A stretch of DNA of 53,837 nucleotides from Dellaglioa kimchii. GTDB lineage: Bacteria > Bacillota > Bacilli > Lactobacillales > Lactobacillaceae. Shown piece by piece: positions 32,113-39,521 of the stretch. The notes below the pieces were generated by a model. That model was not told the origin of the DNA and did no database searches. It saw nothing but the letters and a program-made list of their open reading frames with translations. The DNA lies in assembly GCF_046115505.1 (NCBI RefSeq), contig NZ_CP170737.1, forward strand, positions 1-53,837, written 5' to 3'. The position numbers and the translations under genes were made by a program. Within the stretch, counting starts at the first letter, position 1. Each line of letters opens with the position of its first letter.

Positions 32113-32955
32113 TCAGGCGGCCATTTGGCTCGTAAGTGTTGCAATTTCAACTTGTAAGGGGGTCTGGTAGCCCAGTGAACTATGAATTCTCTTCCTATTG
32201 TAGAAAGCATGCACATATTCAAAAAGGACGGCAGCAGCAGTTTCATAATCTTCAAAGACCGGCACTGGATAAACACATTCCTTTTTGAGGGAAGCGTGAA
32301 AGGATTCCATTGGCGCATTATCATACGGACAACCCTTACGGCTGTATGAGTGGCGGATATGTAGCTCAGTTAAACGTTGATTGTAATCATCGCTGGTATA
32401 CTGTGATCCTAAATCCGTATGGATAATCAGGTCCCCAGTAATGGTTCGATTTTTAACCGCGCTTTCAAGGGTCTTTAAGACTAAATCAGTATCCATCTTT
32501 TTTGAGAACGAATAACCGATAATCCGTCGTGAGTGCAGGTCCATGATGGTTGATAAGTAACACCAGCCATTACGCTTCGTTTGAATATAGGTCATATCAG
32601 CGGTCCATTTTTGATTTAAACCAGTGGTCGAGAAATCCTGCTTAAGCAAGTTGGGACGCTGTTCAACCTTGGTTTTGGAAGCCGAAGCCGCTTTCCACTT
32701 ATTGACGGTAACGGAGTGGATATCCAGTTCCTTCATGAGCCGGGAAATCCGTCGTGGACTGCACCGAAGCTGCAGTGGTTGAAGTTCCAGATTCAATTCA
32801 TGGTGGATCTTCATAACACCGTATCGCTGCTTAAATTCCGCAAAGATCCGCAGAATCCGTTGTTTCAAGTCCGCATCTTCGGCCCGGCGTTTTGAAGGTT
32901 TGGGGGATCGATAACGATAATACTGAGCTCTGGAAACACCGAGGATTCGGCACAT
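32113..32955 (-). CDS. IS3-family transposase OrfB, second type
   Basis: 280 residues, open further upstream in frame to the slip site, so made as OrfAB. DDE core: KWTADMTYIQT, IIHTDLGSQYTSDDY, APMESFHASLKKE. The N-terminus has the HTH_21 region RRAEDADLKQRILRIF, then QRYGVMKIHHEL. Intact. Confidence 0.9.
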   Translation of the reverse strand: MCRILGVSRAQYYRYRSPKPSKRRAEDADLKQRILRIFAEFKQRYGVMKIHHELNLELQPLQLRCSPRRISRLMKELDIHSVTVNKWKAASASKTKVEQRPNLLKQDFSTTGLNQKWTADMTYIQTKRNGWCYLSTIMDLHSRRIIGYSFSKKMDTDLVLKTLESAVKNRTITGDLIIHTDLGSQYTSDDYNQRLTELHIRHSYSRKGCPYDNAPMESFHASLKKECVYPVPVFEDYETAAAVLFEYVHAFYNRKRIHSSLGYQTPLQVEIATLTSQMAA

Positions 32956-33008
32956 CTTGGTTACCTGGTGGTGATGGCTTTCTTGGTGAATGTAATCAAA
33001 GATATTGG

Positions 33009-33260
33009 TTACTTCTGCGCAAGGAAGCCCAGGGCTTTTTTTAGGATTTCGTTCTCCTCAGACAGCGAAGCCAGTCGCTTTTCCATCGCTTTGATTTCGT
33101 CTGGCGATTTACCGGATTGAGTTTTGGCCTGGCCCTGGATCCACTTATGAACTGTTGAATAGCCAATGCCATATTCTCTGGCCAGTTGAGCAGCTGATTC
33201 GCCTTGCTTATATAGGTTGATAATGTTTTGTTTGAATTCTTTGTCGTAACGAGTTGGCAT
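33009..33260 (-). CDS. IS3-family transposase OrfA, second type
   Basis: 83 residues. HTH (AQLAREYGIGYSTVHKWIQGQ) and a leucine zipper (KRLASLSEENEILKKALGFL) ending at the A7G slip. Needed for end binding and for the OrfAB fusion. Confidence 0.9.
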   Translation of the reverse strand: MPTRYDKEFKQNIINLYKQGESAAQLAREYGIGYSTVHKWIQGQAKTQSGKSPDEIKAMEKRLASLSEENEILKKALGFLAQK

Positions 33261-33351
33261 GTAAAAATTCCTTCCTTTTGAGAGACGATTTATTCATTAT
33301 ACCCTCTCTTAAAAGTTGTCTCAGGAATCAGCTTACATCCACCTTAAAAAA

Positions 33352-33391
33352 TTGATTTTTAGTACAAATTAAAGTACAATATTAAGTACAA
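33352..33391 (+). promoter_or_regulatory. Promoter and triple operator of the Phd/RelE-type operon
   Basis: TTGATT (33352-33357) and TACAAT (33375-33380) are spaced 17 bp. AGTACAA repeats at 33361, 33373 and 33385 with an exact 12-bp period over the promoter, a likely antitoxin operator. Confidence 0.75.
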
Positions 33392-33407
33392 TGAAAGGGT
33401 GGTAAAT

Positions 33408-33686
33408 ATGACATTAGCACTAACACAGAGCGATTTTCGCGCTAACCTAAAAAAATATTTAGATCAAGTTAATGACGAAGACGAAACCGTTTATATTGCT
33501 CGTTCAAATAGTCGCGCAGTAGCAATCGTTTCACAAGAAAAAATGGACTGGCTAGAACGAGCATTAAAAGCTAAAGAAGGTTCGTTAGAATATGCAATTG
33601 CACGTGATCAGTTAATTAAACGCCATGTTTTACCTGACGATGAAATTGTTGAATCAGATGATGATTATTGGGGTCAGTTTAAATAA
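33408..33686 (+). CDS. Phd/YefM-family antitoxin
   Basis: 92 residues from ATG 33408 (GAAAGGGTGG upstream decides it over an earlier GTG). The Phd/YefM fold is clear: TQSDFRANLKKYLDQVND, TVYIARSNSRAVAIVSQEKMDWLE. The acidic C-terminal tail (LPDDEIVESDDDYWGQF) is the toxin-wrapping segment. Its stop overlaps the toxin start by one base (33686). Autorepression at the AGTACAA repeats is inferred. Confidence 0.88.
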   Translation: MTLALTQSDFRANLKKYLDQVNDEDETVYIARSNSRAVAIVSQEKMDWLERALKAKEGSLEYAIARDQLIKRHVLPDDEIVESDDDYWGQFK

Positions 33687-34042
33687 TGAAAAAACTAAGG
33701 TTTAAACCACGTGCAACCTTTAATGCTGATCTAAAACGGTTAGCCAGTTTAGATAAATCTATTATTGATGAAGTTCGAGCAGCCATTGACCTGTTGCTTG
33801 AGCAACAACAATTACCATCAGAATTTGAAGATCATGAGCTTAATCGGCGAATGAGCGGTTATAATGAATTTCACTTACGAGATACCCCGAAAAACAAAAC
33901 ACCAAGCGAAACTAACGATGTCCTGGTGGTTTATACGATTGATACAGATGAACTAGTCTTAATTGGCATTCGAGTCGGATCGCATGATCGTTTATTTCCT
34001 GGTCAAAATCGTTCCAAAAGGTATCGAAAAAATGACGAATAA
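33686..34042 (+). CDS. RelE/YafQ-superfamily toxin
   Basis: 118 residues: FKPRATFNADLKRLASLDKSIIDEVRAAIDLL, then LPSEFEDHELNRRMSGYNEFHLRDTP, then VLVVYTIDTDELVLIGIRVGSHDRLF. The H-E-L, Y-x-E-x-H-L-R-D and GSHDxLF pattern is that of YafQ/RelE mRNA interferases. An insert (KNKTPSETN) sits between the strands. It pairs with the preceding antitoxin as a plasmid stability module. Confidence 0.88.
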   Translation: MKKLRFKPRATFNADLKRLASLDKSIIDEVRAAIDLLLEQQQLPSEFEDHELNRRMSGYNEFHLRDTPKNKTPSETNDVLVVYTIDTDELVLIGIRVGSHDRLFPGQNRSKRYRKNDE

Positions 34043-34070
34043 GAGAAGTCATTTATAACATATAAAAACA

Positions 34071-34112
34071 AATAACCCCCAATATCTACATTATAGATAT
34101 TGGGGGCTATTC
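34071..34112. terminator. Bidirectional terminator
   Basis: CCCCCAATATCTA (34076-34088) pairs with TAGATATTGGGGG (34094-34106); convergent to the toxin gene and the thiol-redox operon. Similar in design to 23682-23728. Confidence 0.9.
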
Positions 34113-34160
34113 TTTCAATGTTTTCGAGGGGCGATTTATCACAAATAGACCCTCTTGTTG

Positions 34161-35492
34161 TTAAATTAATGTTCTAATTTTATATGCTAAACCAGGGAAA
34201 GCCATTACCATCTTTTCTTTCCAAACCTCTGGATCAACATCAATTGCCATAACAGGAATTAGTGAATTGATATCATCTACTGCTGTTTGGCTAATTTCAG
34301 CAGCGCCCACGAGATGATTTTGCTTGTCAAAGACTAATGATAATCGTGCGTGATCATCTGTTCCAGCATAAAAAAAGTCACCTTGAGTAATATCAATATC
34401 TTTAATTGAATAATTACTGTCTTCCTTTGCTTTATCAATACTAATTCCAGCTTGAGCGAGTTGGGGGAATGTGAACGTAACGGTTCCAATTACTGGGTAC
34501 CTAAGAGGTTCAGTTGTTTTATTAGTAAGTAAGGCACTTAAGTAGTCTGCTTCAAACTGTGCCGTAGAGGTTAATGCTGGTGCGGTTTTATCAACAATAT
34601 CGCCCATTGCGTAAATGTTATTTGCTGATGTGGTCAAATATTTATCAACTTTAATTCCGCGGTTGCTGTACTCTACACCAGCATTATCAAGTTTCAATGC
34701 ATTAATTTCAGGAACTCTACCACTGGCATTAATAACTTTATCAAAAGTGCCAAGGTTGCCGTTAGCTGATTGAACCTCATAGCCAGTTTGTGCTTCGGTA
34801 ACAGCTGTAACATTTGTGTTAAATATAAAATTAATACCAAGTGAGTTTTTCATTTCATCAACTAACTGATGAACGTGTTGGCTGTAAAATCCCTCTAGTG
34901 GTTGGCCGGATCGGACAATAACTGTTACTTTAACCCCGGCAGCAGACAACAATGTAGCAAATTCCATACCAACGTAACCACTTCCGATAATTGCGACGTT
35001 CTTTGGAGTATCTTCGAGTTCAAAAAGGTTAGTACTAGTAAGTAGGTACTCGTGGCCAGGAATGTTAAGAGGATGCGGCTTTTTTCCGGTTGCGATTACA
35101 AAATTATCAGCAGTGATTTTTTTATTATTAACTTCAATGGTATGTTGATCAACAAATGATGCTTCACCCTTGATGGTAGTCGCACCCAGGCCTTCATACA
35201 TACTTTGCATATTATTTAGGAATGACGCCATAGCCTTATTCTTTTGCTGAATAAGTTCTTTCCAGTCAAGCTTAGCTGGTTGAGTAATTCCCTTACCTTG
35301 CAAACGCATTGAAGTTAAGGTTGCTCGTGCTGCTCCTTCTAAGAAAATCTTGGGTTCGCAGCCTTCGTTAGGGCAAATTCCGCCAAACCGATTCTTTTCA
35401 ACAACCGCGATTTTCTTTCCGCTATTCTGCATTCCCAATAGGAAACGATAAACTGATGGCCCACTGCCAATAACAACGTAGTCAAACTTCAT
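34161..35492 (-). CDS. Glutathione reductase-like flavoprotein disulfide reductase
   Basis: 443 residues. FAD motif YVVIGSGPSVYRFL, redox disulfide in GGICPNEGCEPKIFL (CxxxxC), NAD(P) motif AIIGSGYVGMEFATLL, second FAD motif IYAMGDIVDKTAPALTSTA. The usual C-terminal H-P-T-x-x-E catalytic motif is not visible; the end reads INSLIPVMAIDVDPEVW, so the proton donor differs from true glutathione reductase. Last gene of the thiol operon (34161-38435), 17 bp after the Cys peptide. Substrate unknown: glutathione, coenzyme-A or bacillithiol-like disulfides are candidates. Confidence 0.82.
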   Translation of the reverse strand: MKFDYVVIGSGPSVYRFLLGMQNSGKKIAVVEKNRFGGICPNEGCEPKIFLEGAARATLTSMRLQGKGITQPAKLDWKELIQQKNKAMASFLNNMQSMYEGLGATTIKGEASFVDQHTIEVNNKKITADNFVIATGKKPHPLNIPGHEYLLTSTNLFELEDTPKNVAIIGSGYVGMEFATLLSAAGVKVTVIVRSGQPLEGFYSQHVHQLVDEMKNSLGINFIFNTNVTAVTEAQTGYEVQSANGNLGTFDKVINASGRVPEINALKLDNAGVEYSNRGIKVDKYLTTSANNIYAMGDIVDKTAPALTSTAQFEADYLSALLTNKTTEPLRYPVIGTVTFTFPQLAQAGISIDKAKEDSNYSIKDIDITQGDFFYAGTDDHARLSLVFDKQNHLVGAAEISQTAVDDINSLIPVMAIDVDPEVWKEKMVMAFPGLAYKIRTLI

Positions 35493-35509
35493 TTATAGCT
35501 TCCCTCCAT

Positions 35510-35641
35510 TTATTTTGTTTTCTTCTTCTTATCCTCAGTTTGCTTTTGATGTTCAGAGATATTACAACCGTCTGGCCCACATACAGCAGCATCATTATTA
35601 TCGCCAAATATTGTATTAAATTGTGGCTTATCTTCGGTCAT
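35510..35641 (-). CDS. 43-aa CGPDGC-motif small protein
   Basis: ATG at 35639-35641 preceded by TTAGGAGGA, stop at 35510-35512. Thirty residues of mixed composition contain two cysteines in the motif AAVCGPDGCNIS (residues 21 and 26), and the tail is very basic (EDKKKKTK). It is encoded between frnE (12 bp gap) and the disulfide reductase (17 bp gap) in the same operon, too short for routine ORF calling. A CxxxxC-type pair in a peptide inside a thiol-redox operon suggests a redox or metal-carrying role, but I know no characterised family. Confidence 0.75.
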   Translation of the reverse strand: MTEDKPQFNTIFGDNNDAAVCGPDGCNISEHQKQTEDKKKKTK

Positions 35642-35653
35642 CGTAAATTCCTC

Positions 35654-36301
35654 CTAATTTTCTTCTTCTTGAACTCGCTTTAAGGCTTTAACAAAAACTT
35701 CATATGGTTGGGCACCACTAATTGCATACTTATTATTGATTACAAAAAAAGGTGCAGCATGAATACCGGATTGTTGAGCCTCTGCCTCGTCATTGACCAC
35801 AGCTTGATGATATTGGTTAGAATTAAGCACTTTTTCTACTTCGTCTTTAGCAAGCCCAGCTTCCATTGCCGCATTTAATAGCACATCATGGTCAGAAATC
35901 GATTGACCATCACTAAAGTAAACTTGGTAGAAGCGTCTAATTACTCGTTCAGTCAAATCAGGATCATTTTTAGCTTCTGCGAATTTAATAATCCGGTGCG
36001 CATCCATAGTATTTGTAGGTACTACACTGTCAAGATCCATTGGTAGACCATCGTTATGCGCCATTTGTTCGATGTAAGCCATTTGCTTTTTGGCCTGTGG
36101 CTCCATTGCCTTATTTCCCTGAGTGAAGTGATTAATGTATCCTTCATCGGTTTCCTTTGGTGTTGCAGGGTTAAGCTCGAATGATTTGAACTCTAATTCA
36201 GTTGTGTCATAAATACCAATTTCCTTCATTGCTCGTTTCATTCGGTTAGAACCGATATAACAAAAGGGGCAAGCAATGTCTGACCAATATTTGATTTCCA
36301 T
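35654..36301 (-). CDS. DsbA-family oxidoreductase, FrnE-like
   Basis: 215 residues with thioredoxin fold split by a helical insert. The active site is CPFC in YWSDIACPFCYIG (residues 11-14), and the conserved C-terminal HAAPFFVINNKYAISGAQP carries the cis-Pro loop. No signal peptide: cytoplasmic, as in FrnE, a disulfide isomerase or reductase linked to oxidative stress tolerance. Same operon as TrxB (18-bp gap). Confidence 0.88.
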   Translation of the reverse strand: MEIKYWSDIACPFCYIGSNRMKRAMKEIGIYDTTELEFKSFELNPATPKETDEGYINHFTQGNKAMEPQAKKQMAYIEQMAHNDGLPMDLDSVVPTNTMDAHRIIKFAEAKNDPDLTERVIRRFYQVYFSDGQSISDHDVLLNAAMEAGLAKDEVEKVLNSNQYHQAVVNDEAEAQQSGIHAAPFFVINNKYAISGAQPYEVFVKALKRVQEEEN

Positions 36302-36319
36302 AAAGTAATTTTCCTCTCT

Positions 36320-37264
36320 TTAATCTTTAACCGTTTGCCGATGCTTTATGGCTTCGAAATATTCAAAGGCGTTTTGCCCAGCAATACCACCATCGCCAAC
36401 CGCAGTGGTAATTTGCCGCAGTTGCTTTTGCCGGACATCACCAATTGCATAGATTCCAGGAATTGTTGTTTCCATTTGATCGTTAGTTATAATCCAACCA
36501 GCTTGATCGGTAATATTTAAATTATTGAAAATTTGGCTATTTGGAAAGTTACCGACATAAACGAAAACTCCATCAGTGTCTAGAGTTGTATCATCACCGA
36601 CCTGATTGTTATGAATTTTTACTCCAGTAACATGATTTTCATCACCTAAAATCTCTGTCACACTAGTATTCCAAGTGAAATCTATCTTATCGTTATCAAA
36701 AGCACGATTTTGTAATACCTTTTGTGCCCGTAACTGATCGCGACGATGAATGACATTAACTCCATCAGTGACATTAGCTAAGTACAATCCTTCAGAAATT
36801 GCTGAATCACCACCGCCAACTACAGTAACATTCTTTCCTTTAAAGAAAGAACCATCACATACTGCACAGTAAGAAACCCCTTTTCCGGAGAACTTTTCTT
36901 CACCTGGTACACCTAATTTTCGATTATTAGATCCTGTTGCAATAATTACTGCGCTTGCTACTAACTCGTCACTATCGGTTTGAATATGCTTCATTTGTTG
37001 ATCATCAACGGTAACGTTTTGGACATCACCATATACAAAATTTACTCCGGCCTTAACGGTTCCTTGATACATTTTCTCACCAAGTTCAGGACCCTTAATT
37101 GTTGTAAAACCAGGGTAGTTTTCAATGTCATCGGTGTTGTTCATTTGTCCACCATAAATACCGCGATCAAGCATTGCTACATTTAAATTAGCTCGTGCTG
37201 CATATAAGGCAGCGGTCATTCCACCAGGACCGGCCCCAATCACTACTACATCATATTTCCTCAT
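36320..37264 (-). CDS. trxB: Thioredoxin reductase TrxB
   Basis: 314 residues, low-molecular-weight type. FAD motif VIGAGPGGMTAALYAARA, active site CAVCDG (about 133-138), NADPH motif GGGDSAISEGLYLA, second FAD motif IYAIGDVRQKQLRQI. It reduces thioredoxin using NADPH and hence would sustain ArsC and peroxide defences on the plasmid. Complete and within the operon. Confidence 0.94.
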   Translation of the reverse strand: MRKYDVVVIGAGPGGMTAALYAARANLNVAMLDRGIYGGQMNNTDDIENYPGFTTIKGPELGEKMYQGTVKAGVNFVYGDVQNVTVDDQQMKHIQTDSDELVASAVIIATGSNNRKLGVPGEEKFSGKGVSYCAVCDGSFFKGKNVTVVGGGDSAISEGLYLANVTDGVNVIHRRDQLRAQKVLQNRAFDNDKIDFTWNTSVTEILGDENHVTGVKIHNNQVGDDTTLDTDGVFVYVGNFPNSQIFNNLNITDQAGWIITNDQMETTIPGIYAIGDVRQKQLRQITTAVGDGGIAGQNAFEYFEAIKHRQTVKD

Positions 37265-37287
37265 TAAATTTCAATCCAATCTACTTA

Positions 37288-37483
37288 TTAGTCGTCACGT
37301 AACGCTAATCCCTTATCCAATGAACGATTAACAATGACTTCTTGTGCATCAATAATGGTTAACCACTATATAATCTAAATGGTCTTGGTCTTTATGGGTT
37401 TCAGTTTTCTTATTAAGGAGTCGGACATAACTTTCAGTTGCTAACGTCCCCATACCGCCAAGAATAGTTAAAAAACTCTTCAT
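37288..37483 (-). pseudogene. Aspartate/glutamate racemase-family gene with internal deletion
   Basis: It starts MKSFLTILGGMGTLATESYV, then LLNKKTETHKDQDHLDYIVVNH, the N-terminus of amino acid racemases (about 230 residues). It then meets a stop, and only a tail reading DAQEVIVNRSLDKGLALRDD follows in another frame. About 170 residues are missing, including the second catalytic Cys. Its ATG overlaps the stop of the thioredoxin remnant (TAATG), so the two came as a unit. Confidence 0.75.
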
Positions 37484-37805
37484 TAGTTAATAGTGTTGGT
37501 AATGAAGTTTTCGACTTCTTCTTTAGTCTTCCGATCTTTATTGACAAGCCTTCCGATTTCTTGCCCATCTCTAAAAATAACGAAGCTTGGAATACCAAAG
37601 ATATTTAGTTCTTGAGCCAATTCGGTATTCTCATCACGATCGACACTGATGAAAGTGTAATCTTTGAATTCTTGTTCAATTTCTGGTAGATGAGGCTTGA
37701 TAAAGCTACAATCAGGGCACCAAGAAGCTATAAAAATTAAAATATATTTTCCATTCTTCAGTTTTTTATCAAATTCTTTTTATTCATTACTGATAGTTGT
37801 TCCAT
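37483..37805 (-). pseudogene. Thioredoxin-like gene with N-terminal frameshift
   Basis: From about codon 10 the frame reads KEFDKKLKNGKYILIFIASW, then CPDCSFIKPHLPEIEQ, then GIPSFVIFRDGQEIGRLV, a thioredoxin fold with WCPDC active site and cis-Pro. The ATG at 37803-37805 is in another frame: the A-rich stretch AATAAAAAGAA has a net one-base change, giving an early stop. An internal start might rescue part of it. RBS GAGGGGAGAAG is intact. Confidence 0.78.
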
Positions 37806-37825
37806 TTAGCTTCTCCCCTCTTAAC

Positions 37826-38140
37826 CTAATTAGTATATTGAGCAAGAACGGTTTTAAGTTGGTCCTTACTGTGGAGGCCAACCAGCTTATCAACTACTTG
37901 GCCATCTTTTTTGATAATTAAGGTTGGAATAGACATAATTCCAAATGCCATTGGTGTTTTTTGATTTGCATCTACGTCCATTTTAGTGATTTTGACTTTA
38001 TCGCCAATTTCTTTATCAAGTTGTTCAATAATCGGTCCTTGCATTCGACATGGAGGACACCAAGTAGCCCAAAAATCAGTTAATGTAACACCGGTACTAG
38101 TTTCTTTCACAAAGTCTTTGTCAGTTAAGTTCTTAACCAT
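37826..38140 (-). CDS. trxA: Thioredoxin TrxA
   Basis: 104 residues with TDFWATWCPPCRMQGP (active site CPPC rather than CGPC) and the cis-Pro loop MSIPTLIIKKDGQ. The CPPC variant usually shifts redox potential upward. RBS AAGGAG. Second gene of the operon; reduced by TrxB. Confidence 0.92.
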   Translation of the reverse strand: MVKNLTDKDFVKETSTGVTLTDFWATWCPPCRMQGPIIEQLDKEIGDKVKITKMDVDANQKTPMAFGIMSIPTLIIKKDGQVVDKLVGLHSKDQLKTVLAQYTN

Positions 38141-38153
38141 AAGAGTCGCTCCT

Positions 38154-38435
38154 TTATAGGTAATATTTAATTAAAGTTGTTAATTGTGATTGATCAATAA
38201 AACGGGTAATTTTTTCAACGATTTTTCCATCACGCAGCAAAATAGTACTGGGTGCGGAATAAACATTGTATTTTTTTGCTAGTTCTGGGTGAGCATCTGA
38301 ATTCACTACCCGAACGTTTAAATATGAATTAAAGTCATGGCTAATCTTATTTATTATTGGTCGCTGCGTATAACACTGGGCGCACCAATTATTCTCAAAA
38401 TTAATTAAGGTTAGCGTTTTATCAATAGTAGACAA
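38154..38435 (-). CDS. Thioredoxin-like protein with CAQC active site
   Basis: 93 residues from a TTG start with GAAAGG upstream: ENNWCAQCYTQRPIINKI (CAQC) and YSAPSTILLRDGK with cis-Pro. Shorter than TrxA and with an unusual dipeptide between the cysteines, so probably a specialised thiol carrier. First gene of the operon, just downstream of an operator-like inverted repeat. Confidence 0.85.
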   Translation of the reverse strand: MSTIDKTLTLINFENNWCAQCYTQRPIINKISHDFNSYLNVRVVNSDAHPELAKKYNVYSAPSTILLRDGKIVEKITRFIDQSQLTTLIKYYL

Positions 38436-38456
38436 GTTATGTCACTGCCTTTCAAT

Positions 38457-38481
38457 TATTCAATTGTTTACTTGAATAGTT
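38457..38481. promoter_or_regulatory. Operator of the thiol-redox operon
   Basis: TATTCAA (38457-38463) and TTGAATA (38472-38478) form an inverted repeat with 8-bp spacer. The block TTGAATAGTT (38472-38481) recurs upstream of the ArsR-rhodanese gene at 39233-39242, implying one regulator for both. Confidence 0.7.
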
Positions 38482-38516
38482 CAATAATATCATATACTTT
38501 TTGTAAGTCAATATAA

Positions 38517-38553
38517 AAGCACGATTTAATCAATAAATGACTAAATCGTGCTT
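38517..38553 (-). terminator. Terminator of the ArsR-rhodanese gene
   Basis: AAGCACGATTTA pairs with TAAATCGTGCTT (12 bp) over 13 nt, followed on the minus strand by TTTATATTG. Confidence 0.8.
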
Positions 38554-38560
38554 AAACTGT

Positions 38561-39205
38561 TTATTCTGTTATTTTATTCCAATCATAGTGACTTGAATTT
38601 AAACTAACTGCGTCAAAACCATTTCTATTTAAGATCTGTGTGGCAATGTTGGAATTAGCACATAGTCTTCCGCGGCAATAAACAATAATCTTTTGATCTT
38701 TAGGTAATTTGGGCATTGATTCTTTTAATGTTTCCAATGGGACATTAATTGCCGATTGTATGTGGCCTGCTGCATATTCATCAGAAGGTCGTACATCAAG
38801 GACAAAGCTATTTTCGTATTCTTCTTGAGCTTGCTTTAAGGAAATGGTTTTAACGTTATCTTGAGCGTCTGATTTATCCTGAATTGTTTTCATATCTGAA
38901 AGTTCACTGTTGCCAATATCGGTTAATAGGTGCACAAGATCACTAATTTTGGGAGAACTAAGGCTATAAATAATATGATTGCCTTTTCGTTTTGTTTTAA
39001 CCAGATGACTGTCCTTCAATATTTGTAGATGGCGTGAGGCGTTAGCTACACTTATTCCGACCCCGTTGGCAATAGTTTCAACTGATTTGGGTGCTTGAGT
39101 TAAAAGATCAAGAATTTCTAATCGTCGATCACTGCTTAGCCCCTTACCAATTTTAGATAGTTCTTTATATAGTCCATTTTTGTAGTTAACTGCTTGTTCA
39201 AACAT
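38561..39205 (-). CDS. ArsR-type HTH fused to rhodanese domain, sulfur/thiol-stress regulator
   Basis: 214 residues. N-terminal winged helix (LSSDRRLEILDLLTQAPKSVETIANGV, then ISVANASRHLQILKDSHLV) followed by a rhodanese domain (about 115-210: SFVLDVRPSDEYAAGHIQSAINVP, then active-site loop IVYCRGRLCANSN). The catalytic Cys in YCRGRLC can carry persulfide, so the protein may sense reactive sulfur or oxidants. The same inverted-repeat block stands before its own gene and before the trx operon, so it most likely represses both. Confidence 0.87.
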   Translation of the reverse strand: MFEQAVNYKNGLYKELSKIGKGLSSDRRLEILDLLTQAPKSVETIANGVGISVANASRHLQILKDSHLVKTKRKGNHIIYSLSSPKISDLVHLLTDIGNSELSDMKTIQDKSDAQDNVKTISLKQAQEEYENSFVLDVRPSDEYAAGHIQSAINVPLETLKESMPKLPKDQKIIVYCRGRLCANSNIATQILNRNGFDAVSLNSSHYDWNKITE

Positions 39206-39219
39206 TTTCTTTTCACCTT

Positions 39220-39242
39220 TTCAACTATTTTGTTGAATAGTT
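39220..39242. promoter_or_regulatory. Operator of the ArsR-rhodanese gene
   Basis: TTCAAC/GTTGAA (39220-39225 and 39232-39237) and the overlapping ACTATT/AATAGT are perfect inverted repeats; they include TTGAATAGTT shared with 38472-38481. Confidence 0.7.
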
Positions 39243-39521
39243 TACCAGTTTTCCTATGAAATTGAAATTCAATATTATTAGTTAATAAATTAATGGGCCT
39301 TGTCTCTTTAGATTTAGGAGTCATCCTGTAATATTGCCCCTAAATGAGTCTATCTCCCAATGCTTTTGATAGAAGCTCCTATAATCAAAACTAGATTATC
39401 GTGACTTCAGAGCCATTTATTCAGATTTAATTTTGATTTTTAAACGTCTGGAGTTATAAAAAATACTGATACCACAATGACTTTACTATCTTGTTTGACA
39501 CATACTTCATTATTTTAATAG
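39243..39521. other. Intergenic, no feature recognised
   Basis: A/T-rich sequence between the regulator and the AIPR gene. I see no gene, repeat or convincing terminator. Confidence 0.5.

Larger units (their letters stand above)
32099..33341 (-). mobile_element. IS3-family insertion sequence, second type, apparently intact
   Basis: orfA and orfB on the minus strand overlap in a -1 frame at an AAAAAAAG slip site (+ coordinates 33035-33042). The right end reads inward TGGATGTAAGCTGATTCC; the left edge near 32099 (TGGAAAGCATT) is only approximate. The same right end recurs as a fragment at 41680-41762. No target duplication could be fixed. Confidence 0.85.
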
